Source: CAVORB01 sp963736235 (GTDB taxonomy: Bacteria > Pseudomonadota > Gammaproteobacteria > Chromatiales > Chromatiaceae). Taken from it: a DNA stretch of 64,000 nucleotides. The stretch lies in the NCBI GenBank assembly GCA_963736235.1, contig CAVTOR010000004.1:1-64000 (forward strand), written 5' to 3'. How positions within the stretch are numbered: the first letter of the stretch is position 1; the number at the start of each line of letters is the position of its first letter. Made by a program: the position numbers and the translations under genes. Below are positions 1-8,729 of this stretch, one piece after another. The notes beneath the pieces were generated by a model that saw only the letters and a list, made by a program, of their open reading frames with translations, did not search any database and was not told the DNA's origin.

Positions 1-76
1 TGGGCGATCGATTGCATATCCTTTCCCGGTAGATCGGACTGATTTGGCCGATCTTTTGCTGCAGGGGTCAAGAACC

Positions 77-1024
77 ATGCCCAGCTTCCTGAAAAATTTC
101 AGCTTGATTCTCCTGCTAGGACTCGTTGTCACGGGATGCGAGCAAAAGCAGGAGCCTATCCGGCTCGGCACCAACATCTGGCCCGATTACGAACCACTCT
201 ATCTCGCCCAGCGAATCGATTTGCTTGATGCTGAGAGGGTCCGTCTCATCGGCTACCCATCAGCCAGCGAGGTCATCCTCGCCTTCCGCAACAGGTCTCT
301 AGAGGCAGCTTCGCTGACCATGGATGAAGCACTGTTATTGCTCGATAAGGAGGTGCCAATCAAGATCATTCTGGTGCATGACATCTCGGACGGTGCGGAT
401 GTCATCGTTGCGAGGGCTGAAATCGAGGACATCTCCGATCTTCGTAACCGGAATGTTGGCGTCGAGAGCACGGCCTTGGGTGCCTATGTGATTTCCCGTG
501 CTCTGGCGATGCACGACCTTGACCTTTCAGAGATCCAAATCAAGCATCTCGATGTCAATCAGCACGAGGCCGCGTTTCGTGATGGTGATATCGATGCAGC
601 GGTTACGTTTGAACCGTTCAGAACCAGACTGTTGGAAATGGGCGCGCGGGAGATCTTCAGCAGTCGTGAAGTTCCCGGAGAGATTGTCGACGTTCTGGTG
701 GTGCATGAACACGTCTATGAGACCCGCTTGGGCGAGCTTAGGCACATCACGCAGAGTTGGTTCGGCGCACTGGCGTATCTGGAGAACCAACCCCACGAGG
801 CCGCAGCGGCGATGGCGAAACGGCTAAAAATTCAGGATGACGAAGTCTTGGAAAGCCTTCGAGTTATCCGCTTTCCGACGCGGGAACAGAATATCGCCCT
901 GCTGTCAAAGAGCAATGGCCAGCTGTTGCCAATGATCAGAAAACTCAATGGGTTCATGAACGAGGCGGGACTGATCAGCAAGGACGAACCCATCCAGAGT
1001 TTACTGACGCCGGATGCACTTTAG
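77..1024 (+). CDS. NMT1/THI5-like substrate-binding lipoprotein
   Basis: Predicted periplasmic lipoprotein of about 315 residues in the NMT1/THI5-like (ABC-type nitrate/sulfonate/thiamine-precursor) binding-protein family. The start at 77 is preferred over an in-frame TTG at 44 because it places a short charged N-terminus, a hydrophobic stretch and a lipobox (LVVTGC) in normal order. The start of the mature part, with 'LGTNIWPDYEPLYLAQ', is typical of this fold. No permease or ATPase gene follows. Instead the stop overlaps the start of a membrane diguanylate cyclase by 11 bp, which suggests the binding protein feeds ligand information to that sensor rather than to a transporter (inference). 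The ligand cannot be read from the sequence. Confidence 0.8.
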   Translation: MPSFLKNFSLILLLGLVVTGCEQKQEPIRLGTNIWPDYEPLYLAQRIDLLDAERVRLIGYPSASEVILAFRNRSLEAASLTMDEALLLLDKEVPIKIILVHDISDGADVIVARAEIEDISDLRNRNVGVESTALGAYVISRALAMHDLDLSEIQIKHLDVNQHEAAFRDGDIDAAVTFEPFRTRLLEMGAREIFSSREVPGEIVDVLVVHEHVYETRLGELRHITQSWFGALAYLENQPHEAAAAMAKRLKIQDDEVLESLRVIRFPTREQNIALLSKSNGQLLPMIRKLNGFMNEAGLISKDEPIQSLLTPDAL

Positions 1025-1568
1025 TAACGATACCCCGCATCAGGCCATGGGAAAGTTTCGGCAACTTGGCATCCTCATTCCTACGCTTATCCTTTGCGTG
1101 TTCCTTGTCTCCGCTTTTATTGCCGCCTTCATCGCGCGGGAAACGGCGCAGGAGCAGACCTACATCACGGTTGGTCAACTGGCGCGGGACCGGCTCACCT
1201 TCGTCCGAGGCGCGGCCCAAGAGTTTCTCAAAATGGGTACCCCAGGCCGGTTGCAGCACTTGATTTCCAGCCTCGCGTCCGATGTGGATCTCGTCCATAT
1301 CCTACTGGTCGACGGGAGTGATCGTGTGCTCGCTTCCAACGAGTTGAGTGATACGGGGTCTCTATGGCGGTCGCTCGACTATGCGCTTGACGAGGAGGTT
1401 TTGCATAGGGTGCGACGACTCGAAGGACTCGAAGTCCAGGAATTTCCCGAGCAGGGCTATCTCGACGCCTACGCTGGTTTGTGTGGTATCGGCAGTGCGG
1501 ACCGCTTACGCCCGTCGACCTGCGGCTTCATCAGCTATCGCGTCGATCTTAGGGAAACGCTGAACTAG
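1014..1568 (+). pseudogene. 5' part of a sensory diguanylate cyclase, cut by an IS element
   Basis: Encodes the N-terminal transmembrane helix (about residues 17-40) and periplasmic sensor region of a membrane diguanylate cyclase. The native frame runs to the target site at 1549-1552. Beyond that it enters the IS end and stops at 1568. Joining base 1552 directly to base 2778 restores one open frame into the second membrane helix, HAMP, PAS and GGDEF parts encoded at 2778-4041, giving a protein of about 600 residues. The start codon overlaps the upstream lipoprotein gene, which suggests translational coupling. As it stands the fragment lacks the whole catalytic part. Confidence 0.85.
1549..1552. 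repeat. Target-site duplication TTAG, left copy
   Basis: TTAG directly abuts the left end of the IS5-family element. The same four bases flank the right end. The sequence fits the YTAR target preference known for IS5-group elements. Confidence 0.85.
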
Positions 1569-2773
1569 TCGAGTTTTCCCGCACTTTGCTCCGCGGGTTG
1601 ATCATTGAATCAATAGGGGCTGATAAATATTGGCTTTTCCGGGCAATTCGGGTGGCATTTGGCGACGATTTTGGCGGTTTTTGCGCCTTTTCCGGATTCA
1701 GGACGCACCTTGGCTGCTGGGACCCAACAACGCCTTCTTGGCGATCACCAGGTTGGCCAGGGCGAACAGAGCGTGCAGCTGCGCGGTGTTCTTGGCCAGG
1801 CCCTTGTAGCGCACCTTGCGATGACCGAACAGGTTCTTCATGACATGGAACGGATGCTCGACGCGGGAGCGCAGTTGCGCTTTGAGCCGTTCGGCGCGAC
1901 GCGTCAACTCCTTCAGCGGACCCTCCGCCATCGCCTTGAGCTTGCCGCGTTTCATGGCGATGTGCCACTTCAGCGGCTTGTCTCTGAGCGCTTGGCGCTT
2001 GTCGGCCCCGATGTAGCCGGCGTCGGCGAAGACGATCTCCTCTTCTCCATGCAGCAAGTGCTCGGTCTGGGTGACGTCGGAGACGTTGGCGGCGGTCCCG
2101 ACGACGGTGTGCACCAGTCCGGAGTCGGCATCCGCACCGATGTGCGCCTTCATGCCGAAATACCATTGCTTGCCCTTGCGGGTCTGGTGCATCTGGGGAT
2201 CGCGCGCCTTCTCTTTGTTCTTGGTCGAGGACGGCGCGGCCAGGATGGTGGCATCGGTCAGGGTGCCCTTGTTCAACAGCAGCCCGCGCTCGCGCAGGTG
2301 GCGGTTGACGGTCTCGAAGATCATCTTGGTCAGACCATTGGCTTCGAGCAAGTGGCGAAAGCCCAGCAGCGTGGTGGCATCGGGCACCGACTCGCGGCTC
2401 AAATCAATCCCGACGAAGTTGCGCAGCGCCTGGCTGTCGTAGATCGCATCCTCCAGCGCCTCGTCGGCCAGCGCGTACCACTGCTGCAGGCAGTACATGC
2501 GCAGCATGCGCTCCAGACCGATCGGGCGGCGACCGCGCCCCGTACCTGCGTCCGGGAAGTAGTAGGGCTTGAGCGCTGCGATCAGCGCCGCCCAGGGCAC
2601 GATCTGCTCCATCTCCCCCAGGAAGCGCTCGCGGCGGGTGACCTTCTTCTTGCCGGCAAACTCGGCTTGGGCAAAAGACAGTTGCTTCATCGGGTGACTC
2701 GCTGGCGGCGGTGGATTGCCAAGTATTTTACCACTCACGCCCCATTGATGTGGATGATTTAATCAGTGTCTCC
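1553..2773 (-). mobile_element. IS5-family insertion sequence, complete (1221 bp)
   Basis: The element is bounded by imperfect inverted repeats: left end GGAAACGCTGAACTAGTC, right end read inward GGAGACACTGATTAAATC (12 of 18 match). It is flanked by TTAG duplications at 1549-1552 and 2774-2777 and carries one intact transposase gene on the minus strand. Length, ends and 4-bp YTAR duplication all fit the IS5 group. It lies inside a diguanylate cyclase gene, and precise loss would restore that gene's frame, so the insertion looks recent. Related but degraded end sequences occur near 12.5 kb and 55.4 kb. Confidence 0.92.
1698..2690 (-). CDS. IS5-family DDE transposase
   Basis: Transposase of about 330 residues. 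The start at 2690 (MKQLSFAQAEF) matches IS5-group N-termini; a start at 2738 would only add an unusual proline-rich leader. Visible family features are the N-terminal 'TRRERFLGEMEQIVPW' region, the first catalytic Asp in 'TDATILAAPSSTKN', the second in 'VFADAGYIG', and the catalytic Glu in 'SRVEHPFHVMK'. The frame is uninterrupted, so the protein could be active and mobilise this element and related copies. Confidence 0.92.
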   Translation of the reverse strand: MKQLSFAQAEFAGKKKVTRRERFLGEMEQIVPWAALIAALKPYYFPDAGTGRGRRPIGLERMLRMYCLQQWYALADEALEDAIYDSQALRNFVGIDLSRESVPDATTLLGFRHLLEANGLTKMIFETVNRHLRERGLLLNKGTLTDATILAAPSSTKNKEKARDPQMHQTRKGKQWYFGMKAHIGADADSGLVHTVVGTAANVSDVTQTEHLLHGEEEIVFADAGYIGADKRQALRDKPLKWHIAMKRGKLKAMAEGPLKELTRRAERLKAQLRSRVEHPFHVMKNLFGHRKVRYKGLAKNTAQLHALFALANLVIAKKALLGPSSQGAS

Positions 2774-2777
2774 TTAG
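2774..2777. repeat. Target-site duplication TTAG, right copy
   Basis: Second copy of the 4-bp duplication, immediately outside the right inverted repeat of the IS5-family element. Confidence 0.85.
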
Positions 2778-2838
2778 GCCCCACATCCTCGCCACAACAC
2801 AGGCACTGCGGCAGCAATCCTCCTACTACATACTCGGC

Positions 2839-4041
2839 ATGGCTGTTGTGGTGATCGTGAGTCTGATTCTGCTCCATTTCTTCGTCAGCCGGCGGACTCA
2901 GCGAATCACCACCGCGCTCAACCTATTTGCCGAGGGAGAAAGAGCAGCGCGCATTTCGATTGATCGCAAGGATGAGATAGGAGCCATCGGCCTCTCTGTG
3001 AACGCGTTGCTGAGTAAGGTGGTAGAAGATGAAGAGGCGATCCGCGGAGCACATGAGAGGCTCAACGCGTTATTCAGCAACGTGCTCGATAGTGTCATTG
3101 TGATAACCGACAACGGCGTCGTCGAGGATGCGAACCCTGCGACTTATCGGATATTCGGCTACCAGCCCGAAGAGATCATTGGGCGGAAAATCAACATGTT
3201 GATGCCGGCGCCAGTTCGTGATCTACATGACAGCTATTTGGAGCGGTATCGGAGAACAGGGGAGTCGTCTGTGATTGGTGTCGGTCGTCAGGTAGAGGCG
3301 CAACACAAATCTGGTCGCCAATTCCCACTTGACCTGAGTATCAGTGAGATTGAAGTGCAAGGCAAACATCTCTTTATTGGCATCCTGCGAGATGTCAGCG
3401 AGCAGGTGGCTATGCGTGAAAGAATGAGGAAGGCATACGAGGATCTAAAACGCGCGAATAGTGAGCTTGAGAAACAAGCACGCACAGACAAGCTTACGGG
3501 CTTGGCCAATCGCAGACAGTTTGATATCACGTGCATGGCTGAGACGCTGGAGGCCGCGCGCGAGCTCAGCCCTCTTTCCGTCTTGCTGCTGGATGTCGAC
3601 TACTTCAAGCCCTTTAATGACCATTACGGTCACCCCGAGGGAGACCGCTGTCTGCGGGACATTGCGCAGATCTTACGGAGGTCCTTCAGCCGCGCGGGTG
3701 ACCTTGTGGCGCGCTACGGCGGTGAGGAATTTGCTGTGATTCTTCCTGCTCGGAATCAGGCGCAGGCTGTTTGGAGCGCGGAAATGTTCCTAGAAGCTAT
3801 CCGCAAGCGGGCGATTCCTCATGCGAGATCTCACATCGCGGATCATGTGACGGTCAGCGTTGGACTTGTTAGCTATCATCCGGTATCGAACATACCTATA
3901 GATCCGGAAGATTTGATACAGGTGGCAGATGATATGCTGTATTCGGCGAAAGCGCAGGGGCGCAACCAGGTCAGGCAGAGCTTGTACAGCGAAGCGGAGA
4001 ATGTAGCGGCCGTCAACGACCGGCGTCTCACAAGACCTTGA
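2839..4041 (+). CDS. 3' part of the interrupted diguanylate cyclase (TM-HAMP-PAS-GGDEF)
   Basis: Open frame of 400 residues starting at an internal Met just after the IS target. It begins with a transmembrane helix (about residues 1-20), then a HAMP-like linker, a PAS domain (about 70-190) and a GGDEF domain (about 215-385). The active-site motif is GGEEF and an RxxD inhibitory site (RAGD) lies five residues before it, so a translated fragment could still make and sense c-di-GMP. The frame is open upstream to 2778 and fuses with 1014-1552 if the IS is removed. Whether this 3' part is expressed from an IS or internal promoter is unknown. Its stop overlaps the convergent argA stop region by 14 bp. 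Confidence 0.85.
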   Translation: MAVVVIVSLILLHFFVSRRTQRITTALNLFAEGERAARISIDRKDEIGAIGLSVNALLSKVVEDEEAIRGAHERLNALFSNVLDSVIVITDNGVVEDANPATYRIFGYQPEEIIGRKINMLMPAPVRDLHDSYLERYRRTGESSVIGVGRQVEAQHKSGRQFPLDLSISEIEVQGKHLFIGILRDVSEQVAMRERMRKAYEDLKRANSELEKQARTDKLTGLANRRQFDITCMAETLEAARELSPLSVLLLDVDYFKPFNDHYGHPEGDRCLRDIAQILRRSFSRAGDLVARYGGEEFAVILPARNQAQAVWSAEMFLEAIRKRAIPHARSHIADHVTVSVGLVSYHPVSNIPIDPEDLIQVADDMLYSAKAQGRNQVRQSLYSEAENVAAVNDRRLTRP

Positions 4042-5374
4042 TGAAGACCTTGGAGTTGCGGCGGTAGTTGTAGAGGGACTGCCGCTCCATGGGCAGGTCA
4101 CCGAGGCCGGAGGGCTCGAACCCGCGCTCGCGGAACCAGTGAGCGGTCTGGGTCGTCAGGACGAACAGGCGCTGGATACCCCGTTGCCGGGCAATGTTCT
4201 CTATGCGCTCGAGCAAGCGGTCGCCGCGGCCGCGGTTTCGGTATTCGGGATGAACGGCGACGCAGGCGAGCTCTGCCATGTGGTCGGCGTGGTAGCAGTA
4301 GATTGCGGCGCAGGCGATGGCCATGCCGTCGCGCTCGAGCAGGAAGAAGCGGTCGATCTCGGTCTCGAGGCGCTCTCGCGAGCGGCGCACCAGCACGCCG
4401 GTTTCCTCCAGCGGTCGCAGCAGCTCGAGGATGCCTCCGACGTCGTCGATGCGCGCCGGGCGTAGCTCCTCATAGGGTTGCGCGGTGATCAGGGTGCCGA
4501 TGCCGTCCCGGGTGAAGAGCTCCCGGAGCAGGGCGCCGTCGGTGCGGCGGCTGATGAGATGGATGCGCTTTACTCCCTGCATGCAGGCGTCGGCGCCGGC
4601 ATGAAGAGACTGGGCCAGATCCTCCGGTAGCGGTGGAGATGCATCCAGCATGTCCTCTACGTCCCCGCTCAGGACGTTGGAGACGATGTTGCCGGCCGCG
4701 TCCATCAATCCCGGCTCCTCGAGGAGGAAGATGAGCTTGTCCGCGCCGAGGGCAATGGCGGCGGACCGGGCGACGTCTGCCGCACTGAGGTTGAACACCT
4801 CCCCTGTGGGCGAGTAGCCAACCGGAGGCACAAGCGCGATCGCGCCATCGTCCAGGCGCTGGCGCAGCGAATCCCGGTCGATCCTGCGCACGACGCCGGT
4901 GTGCAGGTAGTCGACCCCTTCCAGCACGCCGAGGGGCTTGGCGGTGACGAAATTCCCGGAGGCGACCGGGATGCGCACCCCCGCCATCGGAGAGTTGGCC
5001 AGCCCGAGGGAGAGCAGGGCCTCGATCTCGACCCGCACGGCGCCTGCCGCCTCCTTAACGCAGGCGAGCCCCTGGTCGTCGGTGACCCGCAGTCCCCCGA
5101 CATAACGCAGCGCCGCACCGCGGGTCGCGAGCCGCTCCTCGATCTGAGGCCGTGCCCCGTGCACCAGCACCAGGCGGATACCCAGGCCATGGAGTAGTGC
5201 GAGATCGTGGATCAGCTCCGGGAAGCGCGGGTCCGCCACCGCCTCGCCCGCGAAGGCGACGACGAACGTGCGTCCGCGGTGAGCATGGACGTACGGCGTT
5301 GCCCGGCGGAACCAGTGCACGAACGGGTCCACTGCAGGATTCTCTTCCTTCGATGGAGTGGTCTCGTCAGCCAT
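4028..5374 (-). CDS. argA: Amino-acid N-acetyltransferase (N-acetylglutamate synthase)
   Basis: Catalyses acetyl-CoA plus L-glutamate to N-acetylglutamate, the first step of arginine synthesis, in the cytoplasm. The 448 residues show the classic two-domain layout: an amino-acid-kinase-like domain (about 20-290, with 'LVLVHGARPQIEERL') followed by a GNAT acetyltransferase domain (about 300-448) with the acetyl-CoA loop 'RNRGRGDRLLERI' and 'WFRERGFEPSGL'. Length is normal for the gammaproteobacterial ArgA type. The kinase-like domain is known in the family as the site of arginine feedback inhibition. The gene stands alone, convergent with the diguanylate cyclase gene. Confidence 0.95.
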   Translation of the reverse strand: MADETTPSKEENPAVDPFVHWFRRATPYVHAHRGRTFVVAFAGEAVADPRFPELIHDLALLHGLGIRLVLVHGARPQIEERLATRGAALRYVGGLRVTDDQGLACVKEAAGAVRVEIEALLSLGLANSPMAGVRIPVASGNFVTAKPLGVLEGVDYLHTGVVRRIDRDSLRQRLDDGAIALVPPVGYSPTGEVFNLSAADVARSAAIALGADKLIFLLEEPGLMDAAGNIVSNVLSGDVEDMLDASPPLPEDLAQSLHAGADACMQGVKRIHLISRRTDGALLRELFTRDGIGTLITAQPYEELRPARIDDVGGILELLRPLEETGVLVRRSRERLETEIDRFFLLERDGMAIACAAIYCYHADHMAELACVAVHPEYRNRGRGDRLLERIENIARQRGIQRLFVLTTQTAHWFRERGFEPSGLGDLPMERQSLYNYRRNSKVFIKVL

Positions 5375-5516
5375 TGAGGATCTTACTCATCTCGCGTCTT
5401 TCCTGGTGGGCACGCACCCTTTGGTTCAGGCGCCGCCGGACCCTTGGCGTCGGGGCTCGGAGGACTGCCATCAGCGCTCCGTTGGCGCCGATATCTGTGG
5501 CGGTCGCGTCCGTGCA

Positions 5517-6866
5517 TCATTCGATGCCGAGCTTGCTCAGGCGGTAGCGCAGAGAACGCAGGGTCATCCCCAACCTGCGTGCGGCGGCCGTGCGGTTCCA
5601 GCGCGTGTCCTCCAGGGCCTGGATGATCGCCTTTTTTTCAACCTCGCCGAGGAAGTCCTCCAGGGGCTGATCGTCGGTTTTCGGCCCGGCGGCAGTCATC
5701 GCCGCCTCGGTCCGCGGGAGGTGGAGATCATCCGCCTCGATGACATCGCCCTCGCTCAGCGCCAGGGCGCGCTCGAGAACGTTCTCGAGCTCCCGCACGT
5801 TACCGGGGAAGGGATAGCGTCGCAGCACGGCAAGGGCCGCGGGCGACAGCGCCGGTTTGGCATCGCCGGACTGGCGGGTGATACGCCCGAGGAGGTGGTC
5901 CGCGAGGCCCGGGATATCCCCCGGACGCTCACGCAGAGGCGGCATGCGCAGCTCGATGACGTTGATGCGGTAGAACAGGTCCTGGCGGAAGGCCCCGTCC
6001 TCAACCTGCAGGTTGAGGTCGCGGTGACTGGCGCTGATGATGCGTACGTCCACCGGGATCTCATGTTGGGCGCCGACCGCGCGCACGCTCTTCTCCTGAA
6101 TGGCGCGCAGCAGCTTCACCTGCATCGGTAGGGGCAGGTCGGCGATCTCGTCGAGAAAAAGCGTCCCGCCCTCGGCCGCCTGGAATAGCCCCTGCTTGTC
6201 GCTGACCGCGCCGGTGAAGCTGCCCTTGCGGTGGCCGAAGAGCTCGCTCTCCACCAGGTCCTGCGGGATTGCGCCGCAGTTGACGGGCACGAAGGGCGCA
6301 CCCGCCCGGGGCCCCTGGGAGTGGATCATGCGGGCCGCGAGCTCCTTGCCGGTCCCGCTCTCCCCGGTGATGAACACCGGCGCCTGGTTGCGGGCGAGCT
6401 TTGAGATCATGCGCCGGATCCCGTGCATCTGTTCGGATTCGCCGAGCAATCCGGGCGTGGCGGCGCCCTCGGCGGCGGGCGCCGCCCGGCCGGATGACGC
6501 GCGCGCTCGCAGCGCGGACTCCACGAGCCGCCGCAGAAGCTGCAGGTCGAGCGGTTTGGAGACGAAGTCGAACGCGCCCGCCTTCATGGCGGCCACCGCC
6601 GATTCCATGCTGCCGTGGGCGGTGATGATGGCCACCGGGAGGTCCGGCTTGTTCTCGCCGATATGCTGAACCAGCTCGATGCCGCTGCCGTCCGGCAAGC
6701 GCATGTCGGTGAGGCAGAGGTCGAAGGATTCCGTGGCCAACAGGCGCCTGGCCTCGGTGACGTCGGCGGCGGTACGACAGCCGATGTCCATGCGAGCAAG
6801 GGTGATGTTCACCAGCTCGAGAATGTCCTGTTCGTCATCGACGACGAGCACCTGCGCCTTGCTCAT
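5517..6866 (-). CDS. pilR: Sigma-54-dependent response regulator, PilR type
   Basis: Response regulator of 449 residues acting with RNA polymerase-sigma54. Layout: receiver domain (1-120) with the acidic pair D10-D11, phospho-acceptor D54 and K104; AAA+ activator domain with Walker A GESGTGKE (168-175), the sigma54-contact loop GSFTGA (215-220) and Walker B 'GGTLFLDEI'; C-terminal Fis-type helix-turn-helix ('NRTAAARRLGMTLRSLRYRL'). The start at 6866 is chosen because the receiver domain begins there. An upstream extension of the frame is only an out-of-frame reading of the kinase gene. It lies 73 bp downstream of a PilS-like kinase, so the pair probably controls type IV pilin transcription. 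No pilin gene is in the window. Confidence 0.9.
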   Translation of the reverse strand: MSKAQVLVVDDEQDILELVNITLARMDIGCRTAADVTEARRLLATESFDLCLTDMRLPDGSGIELVQHIGENKPDLPVAIITAHGSMESAVAAMKAGAFDFVSKPLDLQLLRRLVESALRARASSGRAAPAAEGAATPGLLGESEQMHGIRRMISKLARNQAPVFITGESGTGKELAARMIHSQGPRAGAPFVPVNCGAIPQDLVESELFGHRKGSFTGAVSDKQGLFQAAEGGTLFLDEIADLPLPMQVKLLRAIQEKSVRAVGAQHEIPVDVRIISASHRDLNLQVEDGAFRQDLFYRINVIELRMPPLRERPGDIPGLADHLLGRITRQSGDAKPALSPAALAVLRRYPFPGNVRELENVLERALALSEGDVIEADDLHLPRTEAAMTAAGPKTDDQPLEDFLGEVEKKAIIQALEDTRWNRTAAARRLGMTLRSLRYRLSKLGIE

Positions 6867-6939
6867 AAAGTTCCGCTCGCTAGCTCCGCCACGCGGGTAT
6901 CCCAGCCTCACGACACCGGGGAGTCCGTCTCTCTGGCAG

Positions 6940-8604
6940 TCAATCCGTCCCCCGAGGTTCGGACGCCGGGATGCTCGTACCTTGCGTCCGATCCGGGAAG
7001 GTGAGGCGGAAACGGCTGCCTTGCTTTTGCAGCGAAATATACTCCAACTGGATGCCGTTGGCCTCACTGAGCTCCTTGGCGATGTAGAGTCCGAGGCCGG
7101 TTCCCTTGACGCTGGTGGTGAAGAAGGGGGTGAAGATTTCCCGGGCGACGTCCGGCGGAATGCCCGGTCCGTCGTCATCGACCTCGACGACGACGCGACC
7201 ATGGGCGGCGTCTTTCCGGGCGTTGAGCTCGACATAGGGCGGTTCATCGGCATGGCCCGCATGCTGCAAAGCGTTGTCGCACAGGTTCGAGAGGATCTGG
7301 TGCAAATGCCTGGGGTCCGCGGTCACGGTCACGTCCTCGGAGGCATGCAGGAAGCGCAGGCGCTCGGATGGCAGCCCATGCACTTCGCGGTAGTCGGCGC
7401 AGAAGTCTGACAACCAGGTGGTCAGGTTCAGGGGCTTGGATTCCCCCCGATCGCGCCGGGAGAGATCCATCACGCTCTCGATGATCTCGTTGATGCGCCC
7501 CGTATTGCGGCGGATGATCGCGAGCAGGCGCAGATCCTCGTCGCCGAGGGCGTGAGATTCGGCGAGCAGCTGGCCGGCATGACTCACCGAGCTCAGAGGG
7601 TTGCGGATGTTGTGGGCGATGCTCGCGGTCAGGCGGCCGAGGGCGGCAAGCTTGATCTGCTGCGCCTCCTGCAGGACTTCCTCGCGATCGCGGAGGAAGA
7701 TCAGCGCCCCGGATGCCCGGCGTGCGCCTAACAGGTGGAGCTCCACGGTAATGCTTCGGCCGTTGATCTGCAGCGCGTCATCGAGGCGTGCGGTGCCGGT
7801 CGCATGCTGCCGAAGCCAGGTCGCGAGCGCCGGTGCCAGCCGGTACAGGGTATCGCCTTCAGCGGACTCAGGGTCACCCAGCAGCTGCCGGGCGGCCGCG
7901 TTGATCACTCGCAGGTTGCGGTCCCCGTCCACCGCCAGCACCCCCATGCCCATGTTGCGGATGATGAACTCGTTGAGCTTGGAGAGGTCCGCGATGTCTA
8001 CCTGGCGCCGGGCGGCGATCTCCTCGGTCTCGCGAATACGCCGATAGAGCACGTGGCCGAGCAGGGCGACCGTGAAGAAGGTTACGCCGAGCAGTCCCGC
8101 GTGAGTCATGGTCTGGGTCTCGGCCCCCAGGTACAGACGCACCGAGGCTTGCTGGGCGATGACGCCGAGCGTGGCGAAGGCGGCAAACAGCAGGGAAAGC
8201 CGACCTTCCATGAGCAGGGACCCCGCCGCGACGGCGATTGCAAGCAGCAACCCGAGGCCGCTCGCCACACCGCCACCGGCGTGCATGAGCAGGGTGAACG
8301 CGACGATGTCCACGAATACTGCGATCTGGACCTGCTGTTGCTTTGCCGGCCAGCGCAGGTAGACCAGAAGCCCGGCCAGCAGGATGAGGACCCAGTAGGT
8401 GAGGAGAACCAGAACCGATAGGGATGGAACGCCGCTGCCGCGCCACAACATCCCCGATGGGACGACGAAGACCAGGGTCAGTCCGGTGGCGAGTAGTATG
8501 CGGAAGAGCGTGAACCAGCCAAGCGCCCGCCACCGGGGAAACGACTCGTTGGCTTTGTTGAAGAACGGGCCTTCGGCGGCCATGGCTGAGGGGGCGTCTG
8601 GCAT
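6940..8604 (-). CDS. pilS: Sensor histidine kinase, PilS type
   Basis: Membrane histidine kinase of 554 residues. About six hydrophobic segments occupy the first 190 residues, as in PilS. A PAS-like domain follows ('LNEFIIRNMGMGVLAVDGDRN'), then a HisKA box 'SIAHNIRNPLSSVSHAGQLL' holding the phospho-accepting His, and an HATPase domain with N-box 'LSNLCDNALQHA', G1 'DDDGPGIP' and G2 'GTGLGLYIAKEL'. The usual Glu after the phospho-His (H-E-I-R-N-P) is Asn here. It is transcribed with the adjacent response regulator. In the known pathway PilS monitors pilin in the inner membrane and phosphorylates PilR. Confidence 0.9.
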   Translation of the reverse strand: MPDAPSAMAAEGPFFNKANESFPRWRALGWFTLFRILLATGLTLVFVVPSGMLWRGSGVPSLSVLVLLTYWVLILLAGLLVYLRWPAKQQQVQIAVFVDIVAFTLLMHAGGGVASGLGLLLAIAVAAGSLLMEGRLSLLFAAFATLGVIAQQASVRLYLGAETQTMTHAGLLGVTFFTVALLGHVLYRRIRETEEIAARRQVDIADLSKLNEFIIRNMGMGVLAVDGDRNLRVINAAARQLLGDPESAEGDTLYRLAPALATWLRQHATGTARLDDALQINGRSITVELHLLGARRASGALIFLRDREEVLQEAQQIKLAALGRLTASIAHNIRNPLSSVSHAGQLLAESHALGDEDLRLLAIIRRNTGRINEIIESVMDLSRRDRGESKPLNLTTWLSDFCADYREVHGLPSERLRFLHASEDVTVTADPRHLHQILSNLCDNALQHAGHADEPPYVELNARKDAAHGRVVVEVDDDGPGIPPDVAREIFTPFFTTSVKGTGLGLYIAKELSEANGIQLEYISLQKQGSRFRLTFPDRTQGTSIPASEPRGTD

Positions 8605-8729
8605 TGACTCAGTGTTTTGTTCCCGCGGGTAACGGACGCTTGCCGCGCTTTTTTGGCAATCGTGAGCGAGTTGGTCAAGAATACAGGGGCGATCCTCGAA
8701 AACCCATCCCCGGAAGCGGCGCTCAACCT

